DNA of 64,000 nt from Wolbachia endosymbiont of Armadillidium arcangelii. Lineage in GTDB: Bacteria; Pseudomonadota; Alphaproteobacteria; Rickettsiales; Anaplasmataceae. The position numbers and the translations under genes were made by a program. Positions within the stretch are counted from its first letter, which is position 1, and each line of letters opens with the position of its first letter. Shown piece by piece: positions 46,053-54,470 of the stretch. The notes beneath the pieces were generated by a model. It searched no databases and was not told the origin of the DNA. It was given only the letters and a program-made list of their open reading frames with translations. The stretch covers positions 868,001-932,000 of the forward strand of contig NZ_CP157942.1 of NCBI RefSeq assembly GCF_040207875.1, given 5' to 3'.

Positions 46053-46423
46053 GGTAACTCCTACATATAATTTGTTACAGGGAAACGCTTCAGCTTGGAA
46101 CGGTTGATAGTACAATCTCCTAACCGAGGTAGTCTAAATGGACTCCATCAATGATTTGACCGTTCCTTCCAAGACCATGCTTGCATACGGGCACTTAGGC
46201 ACCATTGAAAATGTCGATCATAACTGCAGAGGCGCTCCCTCTACAACTATACTTGAAAATTACTAAAAACTTAAATTTGTGTGTTTCTTTCTGATTCGAC
46301 AGATTTTGTCTGTTCGATGCTTGCATATTTCTTTTTGATATACTAACCTTTACATGCTAAGAAAGCGCATACCGGTAGAGTCGTTCTGTGCCTCACCACC
46401 TTGTAGTTACTCTACCAGTATTG
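46053..46423 (-). other. IS110 non-coding end (possible bridge RNA remnant), then spacer to the capsid gene
   Basis: The ~215 bases upstream of the transposase start (46053-46270) contain no reading frame and several short inverted motifs (for example GGAACGG and CCGTTCC at 46097 and 46160). In the IS110 group the structured bridge RNA that selects target and donor is encoded in this 5' non-coding end. From 46270 to 46423 is spacer with GGTAGAG and CTCTACC (46374 and 46411) that could form a hairpin after the capsid gene. IS boundary not determined. Confidence 0.4.
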
Positions 46424-47428
46424 TTATGCTGCAACGATCTTGACCAAAACGGCCGGGCGGTGGCACATTGGTAGAGGATTTGACTGCGTATGTAAATCGG
46501 TCCCTCTATCAAATCTTCTTGGCTCTTGTTTTGCATAGAGTGGCTGTCCGAGAGTATTCACCGTCTCATTAAAGTCTGCTGGTGCAAAATATGTTGTAAA
46601 CGTGCTTGCTGTTCCTAGTGGAAAACAGTGCCCTGTATCTTTCTCAATAAATCTTCTAACCGTTCCTTCAGGGTCAGTTGCTTGCCCTCTATATTCCTCA
46701 AACGTTATGCCACAAAATGTAAACCCTGACCTCATATCATTTCGAAGTGCTGCTCCTTCTTGCCATCTTTCATATGCTTCTTTTACTTTTGCATGAGAAG
46801 TTAGTGCATCAAAAAACTCAGGGCTTACCAAGGCATGAATTCCAGTCATATATTCACCACTTAGGTTATCTTCTATATGCCGCAATACTTCCAGACACTT
46901 ACGTTTTACATCAGTTGTTGCTGTTCCAAGGGCAAAATTTACTACTTTTGGTGTTATTTCAAATTCGTTGTACAGATTTAATAATTCTGACCCATCAGCA
47001 TCTAAAATTATTCCCTTCAGCGCTCCCATTCGCAAATGCTCTAATGTTATTGCATGTTTGTTTCTCATTAGCTGTAAATGGTCAGTTATTACGTCTGCTA
47101 GCGCTTTAAGTTCACTTTCTGATCCAAATGCCCTTATTCCCTGTACTTCCTCTGGTAACACTACATCATCATGCGGAATATGTGGAATCGTAAATGTTCT
47201 TACCTTTCTTTTTCCTCTTTTTCCTACTGTTGCTGGCGCCCCTGGTACTTGCGTTGGTAATAAACTTAATACTCCGTTGTGTTCTTCTATGGTAATATGT
47301 CTAAATCTTACTGACCTACTTGGAAACAAATTTAGATTTTCAACTCGTCCATAATTTATCGGCAATATATTTATCGCATTTGTTAGTGCCGTCATGCTAA
47401 ATGCTGTATTTGTAAATGGATTTTGCAT
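46424..47428 (-). CDS. Major capsid protein (lambda gpE family)
   Basis: The 334-residue protein has the phage capsid E pattern: MQNPFTNTAFSMTALTNAINILP, LFPSRSVRFRHITIEEHNGVLSLLPTQ, IPHIPHDDVVLPEEVQGIRAFG, and late VSPEFFDALTSHAKVKEAYERWQEG. It forms the icosahedral shell. It stands 32 bp after the decoration gene and just before the IS110 remnant. The start at 47428 has an AGGAG-type site. Confidence 0.95.
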   Translation of the reverse strand: MQNPFTNTAFSMTALTNAINILPINYGRVENLNLFPSRSVRFRHITIEEHNGVLSLLPTQVPGAPATVGKRGKRKVRTFTIPHIPHDDVVLPEEVQGIRAFGSESELKALADVITDHLQLMRNKHAITLEHLRMGALKGIILDADGSELLNLYNEFEITPKVVNFALGTATTDVKRKCLEVLRHIEDNLSGEYMTGIHALVSPEFFDALTSHAKVKEAYERWQEGAALRNDMRSGFTFCGITFEEYRGQATDPEGTVRRFIEKDTGHCFPLGTASTFTTYFAPADFNETVNTLGQPLYAKQEPRRFDRGTDLHTQSNPLPMCHRPAVLVKIVAA

Positions 47429-47460
47429 TTTTTCTCTCCTTTTTTTCCTATTAATTTTAG

Positions 47461-47829
47461 TTAAATTCCCTTGCGGACAATGATCCCTCGTGCTTCAAGT
47501 TGCTTTATTGCTGCAGCTTTCTGCTCTTCAGTGATATTTGCTGGCCACACAACCGCATGATCTGCTAGTATTGCACAACGAGTAATAATTACTGCTTTAG
47601 CATTTTCTGTCGCATTTACATCACTTACTACTGCACCTATCGCTGTTTGTGTACCATCTGTGGCAGTTGGATTTATTATCTTAACCATGCTATCTTTATC
47701 GAGAGCCACTACTGTACCAAGCTTTAGGTTCTGCCCTTTTGCTACTGTTATCTGATCTCTTGAATATAGACTTGATGCCTCATACTTTAATAAGTCACCC
47801 AGATTATTTTGTTCACTTATACAACTCAT
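47461..47829 (-). CDS. Head decoration protein (lambda gpD-like)
   Basis: The 122-residue protein has the gpD motif SRDQITVAKGQNLKLGTVVALD and the AIGAVVSDVNATENAKAVIITRCA segment. It would sit as trimers on the capsid surface and stabilise it after DNA filling. It lies between the protease and capsid genes as in lambda. Confidence 0.9.
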   Translation of the reverse strand: MSCISEQNNLGDLLKYEASSLYSRDQITVAKGQNLKLGTVVALDKDSMVKIINPTATDGTQTAIGAVVSDVNATENAKAVIITRCAILADHAVVWPANITEEQKAAAIKQLEARGIIVRKGI

Positions 47830-47896
47830 AAATTTCTCTCCTTAACTGCTTACCGCCGCTTTTATCAATGCTATATACGGCGGTTATAAAAATACT

Positions 47897-48934
47897 TTAA
47901 CTCCTACGACTTTTCGCTACCTGCATCATCAATTCTTCTCCTGAATTCTGTGGTATTGCACTCAGTATCTCTGTCTTTTTTGTTCTCTCTGCAAGTAATT
48001 CCATTAAAACTTCCCTAGCTTGCTCAACACTTACACTTTGCTCAATAAATTCTCCTATCTTTTCTGGCATCTTCGATAAATTACATAAACGTATTAATTC
48101 AAGAACTTCAGTACGATACTTGGTTAAATTATCAGTTTCTAGGTCATTTGTAGTTTGTTCATTCATAGTAATACTCCTGTTTTTATTAATAGATGAAAGA
48201 ATTGTCATTCCGTCTGCAAGGCCTATTTCTACTGCTTTCTCCCCAAAATATAGCCCTGCCTCTGTTGATCGAATCTTTTCAATTGAAAGACCTCTGTTCC
48301 TTGCTATTAGCTGCAAAAACATTTCATATAGTCGGTCTACTTCTTTTTGTAAGCTTCCCAGACTTTCAGACGTCATTGGCTCATGTGGGTTTAAATCATT
48401 CTTTCGACTACCAGCAAAGATTGTGGTGTACTTAATACCTTGCTTTTCATCAAATCTACTTTGATCTATATGACTTGCTATTACTCCAATACTGCCAACA
48501 CCAGAAGTTCTGCTCACAAATACCTTCTCAGCGCTTGAAGCTATAGCATATGCAGCAGAGTATGCATCATCATTTGCTATCGCTATTATCCTCTTTTTTG
48601 CTCTTGATTCATAAATAAAGTCAGCTAGGTCAAATATACCGTTTACCTCTCCTCCGGGGCTATCTATTTCCAGCATAATTGTCTCTATGCTACTATCTGC
48701 TAATGCTTGTTTGATTTGTTCTTCTATTTGCTCATATGATGTCATCCCGAGCATTTCATCAAACGCACCTGGTTTTTTAGTCAAGATTCCATGTATTGCT
48801 ATAATTGCAGTTCTTTCTACGTTACTTTTGATGGAGTACTTTATGTTTTTAAACGTGGGATGTTTTTGATTGTTTAGTGACAATAGCTCAAAACTCCTTG
48901 GTTCAAGCATTAATGGTTTTCCTAAGAGCATCAT
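47897..48934 (-). CDS. S49 family head maturation protease (lambda gpC-like)
   Basis: The 345-residue SppA-type serine peptidase has IAIHGILTKK near the N-terminus, a conserved VNGIFDLADFIYESRAKKRIIAIANDDAYSAAYAIAS block, and the TSGVGSIGVIASH segment with the catalytic Ser. The catalytic Lys lies in the following KQGIKYTTIFAGSRKND stretch. The C-terminal ~90 residues are helical and may act as the scaffold, as gpC/Nu3 does in lambda. The start codon overlaps the portal gene stop by 4 bp. Confidence 0.92.
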   Translation of the reverse strand: MMLLGKPLMLEPRSFELLSLNNQKHPTFKNIKYSIKSNVERTAIIAIHGILTKKPGAFDEMLGMTSYEQIEEQIKQALADSSIETIMLEIDSPGGEVNGIFDLADFIYESRAKKRIIAIANDDAYSAAYAIASSAEKVFVSRTSGVGSIGVIASHIDQSRFDEKQGIKYTTIFAGSRKNDLNPHEPMTSESLGSLQKEVDRLYEMFLQLIARNRGLSIEKIRSTEAGLYFGEKAVEIGLADGMTILSSINKNRSITMNEQTTNDLETDNLTKYRTEVLELIRLCNLSKMPEKIGEFIEQSVSVEQAREVLMELLAERTKKTEILSAIPQNSGEELMMQVAKSRRS

Positions 48935-50328
48935 AATCCTTTACAATCAGAGTCAAACATTAAGTTGAGACTATTTGCACGTTTTTGATCTTCTGCTATT
49001 TCTTGATCTATTTCTTCAACATCGTAACCCATTTCTGATACTACTTCCGATCGACTCTTAAATCCATTCCTTACTGCCATTTGCTGCGATTGCTGGTCTT
49101 TCAGTGGATCCACCCAATCAAATCCCTGTGGTATCCATTTTACTTCTTCTTTCGCTGCTTTTACTACTTTTTCATCTATACAGAGTTCTCCAGAAAGTAC
49201 TGCTAACTCTAGCCATCTATTCCAAATAGGTCTACAAAACTGGAACACTATCACGTTATGCTGTAACATTGCACACCTTCTGCGAAACTCTATCAGCCCT
49301 GCTCGAATGGATGAATAATTAACGCCGGTTAAATCTCCTGTTAGTTGCTCATATGTTATTCCTTTACCTATTGCTATTGCCCTCAGTTGCTGTCTCATAT
49401 AACTTCCTCCAACATCTGATGGCTCTGAAAATTTTATGTCCTCTCCTGGGTCTAAAAGCTGCATTGTTCCAGGTTCCAGGCCAGATAGTGCTACTCCTTG
49501 CTCACTTGCTTCACCTTCTCCCATGATATTTGCTTCTGGATCAAGTCTCGTAATAAATCCCGCAAACATTGCTGCAGTCTTTTTTCGTACTAATTCTGCA
49601 TCATCATATTGATCAAGTTCATAGAGCTTTAGCAGTATACTCGAAAGCCATGGCTCTCCTCTAATTTGCCCAGGTCTTAGTGGTCTATAAATATGTAAAA
49701 CATCATTTGCTGGTACTCTTACTGATTCTCCAAATGAGCCTTCGCCTGGATGTTCTCTAAATAAGTAATATGCTTCTCTTTGCCCAAGCTTGTTAAACTC
49801 AATCCCGTTTCTTATTACATTACCATTTGCTAAAGTTTGATTTGTTTTATTGTCTAAATGTTCAGACTCAAGTACTTGCAGTTGTAGTGGTACAGAAAAT
49901 CTATCTTCCAGCTTTCTCGTTCTTAAACGTACAAAACATTCTCCTCCCTCTATCATACTTCTGCATACTAGAGCTTGTAATCCATAAAAATCACTTACTC
50001 CACTACTGTCTGCTTCATCTGTCCATCTTAGCCATAATTCTTGCACCTTCTTTCGAAATTCTCCATCTCTTGCTTTTGATTGTGGTTTTATTCCTGTTCC
50101 AATAGAGTTACTTACTATCGTATCAATTATATTTGCAGCGTAAGGATTTTTTCTCACCATATCACGTGATCTACTACGTAAAGTTTCAAGGCTTTGAGAC
50201 AGCAAATTGTTTATACTTCCTAACTCTGGTTGAAAGTGAAAAAATCTTCTTCCTGAGCCTGCTGCATCCCAGGCTGAACTTTTGATTTTTGGCTTGTTGA
50301 ATAATTGTTTGAAGGTTTTTAGTAGCAT
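48931..50328 (-). CDS. Portal protein (lambda gpB family)
   Basis: The 465-residue protein has the lambda portal hallmarks: KNPYAANIIDTIVSNSIGTGIKPQ, WLRWTDEADSSGVSDFYGLQ, VLHIYRPLRPGQIRGEPWLS, AIGKGITYEQLTGDLTGVNYSSIRAGLIEFRR and a late FDWVDPLKDQQSQQMA. Twelve copies would form the DNA entry ring. The frame is intact. It abuts the gpW gene directly (50328/50329). Confidence 0.95.
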   Translation of the reverse strand: MLLKTFKQLFNKPKIKSSAWDAAGSGRRFFHFQPELGSINNLLSQSLETLRSRSRDMVRKNPYAANIIDTIVSNSIGTGIKPQSKARDGEFRKKVQELWLRWTDEADSSGVSDFYGLQALVCRSMIEGGECFVRLRTRKLEDRFSVPLQLQVLESEHLDNKTNQTLANGNVIRNGIEFNKLGQREAYYLFREHPGEGSFGESVRVPANDVLHIYRPLRPGQIRGEPWLSSILLKLYELDQYDDAELVRKKTAAMFAGFITRLDPEANIMGEGEASEQGVALSGLEPGTMQLLDPGEDIKFSEPSDVGGSYMRQQLRAIAIGKGITYEQLTGDLTGVNYSSIRAGLIEFRRRCAMLQHNVIVFQFCRPIWNRWLELAVLSGELCIDEKVVKAAKEEVKWIPQGFDWVDPLKDQQSQQMAVRNGFKSRSEVVSEMGYDVEEIDQEIAEDQKRANSLNLMFDSDCKGL

Positions 50329-50553
50329 TTATAAAATTCCTTTACTCGTTAAAAAAATAATTTTCCTCTTTGGCTCCACTCCAGCAATCTTTAGCTCAGC
50401 TTTAATTCGTTGTCTTAAGTTTAGTAAATCATTTATATCTACTTCTGCATATCTTACCACATGATCACCATATGCAATTGATACTACTCGCTCTCCGTTT
50501 TGCAGCTTCTTTATCGCTTCTTCGACTTGAATTAAATAATCTTCGTTATACAT
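50329..50553 (-). CDS. Head-tail joining protein W (lambda gpW-like)
   Basis: The 74-residue protein has the gpW pattern, with VEEAIKKLQNGERVVSIAYGDHVVRYAEVDINDLLNLRQRIKAE. It joins the filled head to the tail. It begins 4 bp after the terminase stop codon. Confidence 0.9.
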   Translation of the reverse strand: MYNEDYLIQVEEAIKKLQNGERVVSIAYGDHVVRYAEVDINDLLNLRQRIKAELKIAGVEPKRKIIFLTSKGIL

Positions 50554-50556
50554 TTA

Positions 50557-52357
50557 TTACTTGCTGATCCATTTGCTTTTGACTATTTTCTTTGATTTTT
50601 TACTTTCCGGTTTTTCACTTAAACTATTCCATTTACTCTCTGGCCATCTGTCTATTCCCAGTGCTATCGATGCTGCTCTTGCATAAATTCGGCAATCTAG
50701 TACTTCATTTCTTTCTCTTACCTTTTGCCACTCTTGTTTAGTGTATCCTTTTACTACCTTGCTGACTAATTGCTCTGCTGTTAGCTGTTTAAAATATTCA
50801 GGTGCATACTCCGGAAAGTGACAATATCCTGCTGGAGCTTCTTCACCTTCTTTTAAAACATTAAGTAATTGAAAAAGCTCTGACTTTAATATCGATACTC
50901 CTACTGGCCAGAGCTTTATTCCTCTTTTCAGCTTTTGCCCTCCAACTTACTCTACTTGGGCTGCTAAGTGGCACTAGGGCTTTATTTACACCTTTCACTG
51001 CCATTACTCTTCCAGAGCCTTGATGACCTCTTACCCAATTGTAAACTTCCTGTGTTGCATACCCTGCATCTACTGCCATCATGCTTATCATGTATTCAAG
51101 CCCATTTTTACCGATAAAATGATGATTTAAGAGCTCAGAGAGTTTTCCCCATACTTCTCCACCTCCTGTATCTCCTTCAAATACTCGGTAGTCTATTGAC
51201 CAACTTTCACGACTTTTTCCCCATGCTACAACTTCCACCTCTAGACGATCTTTTTGGACACCTACTCCTGCTGTGAGGATTACTTCGCCTTTTGGTACTG
51301 TGCCAATCTGAAAAAATTCTCTCCTGTTAAATAATTGCTTCCAGTCTGGTACTTCTCCTTTATCTACCCAGGTTTCTCCAAGTGTGGTATTTATCCAAAC
51401 TTTTAGTAATTGTTCACTTTCTTTTGCATGCATTCTACTGCTTGAGTCCAACTATACCAGCCAACTGGACTTGAAAGATGAAATCCTTTTTTCTCACCTT
51501 TTACTCTATTAGTAGGCCTCCATTCTCCACGCTCAAGCATCTCTGTTTTTTGATGATTTTCTATCTTTTTACCACATTCTATACATATATAGTGTGCTGT
51601 ATTTGGATTTTTATCTTCCCATTTTATTTGTGACCACTTTAGAACTTGATAGTAATTACAATGCGGACATGGTACAAAAAAATATCTCTTATCTGTTGCT
51701 TCAAATTCTTTCTCAATTCTGCTTATTCCATGAATCGTTGGTGTTGATACTAAAAAAATCTTTCGCCGTGCAAATGTATTAGTTCGTGCAATACTGAGTA
51801 GTACTGGATCTCCTTCTCCTCCTGAATCTCCTGGATATGCATCTATCTCATCAAGAAAGAGATACTTTACTGGCATAGAGCGAAGTCCCACACTGCTATT
51901 TGCTCCAGTTATTACTACTATTCCACCTGGAAATTCCTTACTTTGTACAGTATTGCCTGAGTCTCTTGACCTTGGGTCTTTTACTTTACTTTTTAAACAT
52001 GGTGTACTTTCAATCAGTGGTGCAAATCTTCCCTTTGACCAACGTTTTCCCATTTCAACTGTTGGCTGCACAACTAACATTGGACCTGGTGTTTGATCTA
52101 TGATATAGCCTATCCAATTATTTCCTGCTTCTGTTCCTCCAATCTGCGCTCCTTTCATGAATACTACTTTTTCTGCTGGCGAGGATGGAGATCATGATTT
52201 CTTTAAGATATGGCGTTCTCTCTGTTCTCCATTTACCTGGCTCTGATGCTGCAGTTGGCGCTAAAACTCGATATTCATTTGCCCACTCTGATACTTTAAG
52301 TTGCGGATCTGGTCTTAAACCTTCAGAAAAAGATGTTGCGTATATCATTGTCTGCAT
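50557..52357 (-). pseudogene. Terminase large subunit (lambda gpA family), three frameshifts
   Basis: Four consecutive pieces together cover a whole gpA-like terminase. The start at 52357 (MIYATSFSEGLRPDP, TAASEPGKW) shifts near 52185. The next piece holds the Walker-A-like MKGAQIGGTEAGNNW and the Walker B LFLDEIDAYPGDSGGEGDP, plus the zinc-like CPHC and CIEC pairs, and shifts near 51430. The nuclease part (VGVQKDRLEVEVVAWG, MAVDAGYATQEVYNW) shifts near 50925, where one G is missing. The last piece (LWPVGVSILKSELF to KKSKKIVKSKWISK) ends at 50557. Without this motor-nuclease no genome can be packaged, while the flanking structural genes are intact. Confidence 0.93.
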
Positions 52358-52704
52358 CTACTCATAATTGGTTCTATCTCAAAATCATTAACAGTAGAAC
52401 TACACTCCTCCAGTTCCATAAACATCTTTTTCTGAAATTCGTTTTCTATATATCTTTTGCTCATCTCACTTATGATTATTGCTATAACAAGCGCAAATAC
52501 CCCTGTTATTGTTGCAAAAATGATCGCATTGCTTATTGTTGTTGTTATTAACCCTATATATACTGCTACTGCTATTGCGCTGACTGTAATATAGATGCAG
52601 ATAATATTATTATGCTTTTTCATCCTTTTATCTGCTATTTCTCTCTGTGCTATATATTTATTATGAATGGTTGGAAAATTAACAACGGTATCTCTGCAGA
52701 GCAA
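52345..52704 (-). CDS. Small membrane protein with two membrane spans
   Basis: The 119-residue protein has two hydrophobic segments (~35-56, IICIYITVSAIAVAVYIGL; ~60-82, AIIFATITGVFALVIAIII) and a charged C-terminus. It overlaps the ankyrin reading frame upstream and the terminase start downstream by a few codons, so it is inserted tightly between them. It could be a holin or an accessory gene; no family was recognised. Confidence 0.55.
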   Translation of the reverse strand: MLCRDTVVNFPTIHNKYIAQREIADKRMKKHNNIICIYITVSAIAVAVYIGLITTTISNAIIFATITGVFALVIAIIISEMSKRYIENEFQKKMFMELEECSSTVNDFEIEPIMSRCRQ

Positions 52705-53788
52705 TGACCCATTTTTTTTCAGTAAATAAAACTTTAAGTAACTCCAAATTATTTGATTTGATTGCTAAGTGCAAAACAGGTGTATAATTTGCTCCTTTTT
52801 TCAGTAGTAATTTTACTGCATGTAAATGTCCTTTTTCTGCAGCAAGGTAAATCGGTGATAGACCTTTATTATTTACAATATCAATATCGATTTCTTCTTT
52901 TAAAATTGTATCTACAACTCCTTTTTGTGCAGCTAAATGGAGTAGACTATTCTTTTTAGAACCGTATTTATTACTCATTAAAGCCTTCTTTATCTCAGGT
53001 TTAGCGTAATCAAATGGTGTCTTGCCGCTATCGTCTTTTACCAGAGGATCTATATCTTCTCGCGTTAGTAAGACCTCTATTGTTTTAAGTCTTTCAGCGT
53101 AATGTAGTGGTGTTCTATTTTCATAGTCTTGCAAATTGACTTGAGCATTAGGCTCCTTTATTAAGCATTTGAGGATATCAAGACATAAGTCTCTTTCATC
53201 GTAATTAGTATTACTTACAGCTATATGAACAGGTATTGAGTTTTGTCCCATGCGTGCACTATTCACATCTGCTCCAAGCTTCAGCAGTAACTTTACTATC
53301 TCCAACTTTTTATTATTAACTGCATAGTGCATTGGTTCGTGCATCAAAGACATCAATTTCAGCGTTTCCTTCTTTTACTAAAATTTTGACAACATTTCCA
53401 TGTCCTATGCCTGCTGCTAGATGTAATGGCGTATGATGCAAAGCATTTCGTACATTAACGTCAATACCTTTTCTGATCAAATATCTCACTGCATTAATTT
53501 CACCTATCATTGCAGCTAAATGAAGTAAGCTATCTTGTTCTGACCCGTACTTGTTATTAATTAGTGCTTGTAATATTTCTGCTTTTTTCCCTTCTTTGGC
53601 GTAATCAAGAACCTTCATTATCTTCCACAAAAGGATTAATGTTCTTCTTCGTGAGTAACAAATTTACCATGCTTAAACTCTATAGCGCAATGCAGTGGAG
53701 TTTTTCCGTTTAACCCTCTGACATTAACATCTAATCCAGGTTGATTGATTAAACACTTTATTAACTCTAAACTTAAGTTATCAGCCAT
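52679..53788 (-). pseudogene. Ankyrin-repeat gene between the terminase subunits, frameshifted
   Basis: The ATG at 53788 reads MADNLSLELIKCLINQPGLDV and the repeat TPLHCAIEFKHGK. Near 53660 the frame changes to LLLTKKNINPFVEDNEG. Near 53610 it changes again to VLDYAKEGKKAEILQALINN with two repeats (SLLHLAAMIGE, TPLHLAAGIGH). Near 53340 a third shift leads to HEPMHYAVNNKKLEIVKLLL and five more repeats to 52679. All pieces form one array of about nine repeats. The gene is cargo inserted in the head module, where lambda-type phages have nothing between Nu1 and gpA. Confidence 0.85.
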
Positions 53789-53807
53789 TTTGTATTCAAA
53801 ATCTTTT

Positions 53808-54290
53808 TTATATTTGAAATTTAGTATTAGATAATTCTTGTAATGAGTTTGTAATCTCTTCAGTTAGCGTCTCGTGAATTTTTTCAGTGTCACTCAGTGA
53901 TGCAAGCAGTGCTGAAACTCTATTTGGAACATTAAGCAAATTATTACGTACAACTCTTGCTACGTTAAATGCCTCACTTTTTACTTCCTCTACTGCTACA
54001 AGTTCTCCTATTTCAGCTTTTGCCTTTGCTTCTAGCAACCTTCCTCGCTCCATTTCATTTTTTATTCTAGTTTTTAGCAACATTGTAGAAAGGTTATTTG
54101 TATTTTCGTTTTCTGGATTTTTCCTCCTAAGTGGCTGACTTGGATCTCTTATTGCTGCCACCGCTTCATTTGCTTGTTCTCTATTGATCAAACCATCCTC
54201 CAACTCAACTATTCCTTTTTTTACTAAATAACAGACATATTGCTTTGATACTCCTATCTCTCTTGCCCATTCTGTTTGTGTGATTTTCAC
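53808..54290 (-). CDS. Terminase small subunit (Nu1-like)
   Basis: The 160-residue protein opens with a MerR/Nu1-type winged helix (KITQTEWAREIGVSKQYVCYLVKKGIVELEDGLINREQANEAVAAI), followed by a coiled helix (LLKTRIKNEMERGRLLEAKAKAEIGELV) and a helical C-terminus, as in the small terminase that recognises the packaging site. The frame is intact. The first gene of the late block, it starts at 54290. Confidence 0.85.
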   Translation of the reverse strand: MKITQTEWAREIGVSKQYVCYLVKKGIVELEDGLINREQANEAVAAIRDPSQPLRRKNPENENTNNLSTMLLKTRIKNEMERGRLLEAKAKAEIGELVAVEEVKSEAFNVARVVRNNLLNVPNRVSALLASLSDTEKIHETLTEEITNSLQELSNTKFQI

Positions 54291-54299
54291 TTTTTTTTC

Positions 54300-54440
54300 T
54301 CCTCTCTCTTGTTTCTACGAATTTTCTTGAATCTCTGAAAAGGTTTTGCCAGTATCAGCAATTTCCTACCTGTTTATACTTGCCGGCGTCTTAGAGATAT
54401 TTTACTAATATAGAGCGAAGTACTCCGGTTTATAGCTGCT
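54300..54440 (-). pseudogene. Relic of a methyltransferase 3' end
   Basis: On the minus strand the bases encode, across two frames, RRRQV ... TGR and ADTGKTFSEIQENS, matching the tail KRWQVYTGREAILSGAGKTFSEIQEE of the methyltransferase whose 3' end lies at 56542. Together the two copies form direct repeats around the 54471-56408 gene. Confidence 0.65.
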
Positions 54441-54470
54441 TTCTTTTTACATAGTGAAATTTGGCCATTT

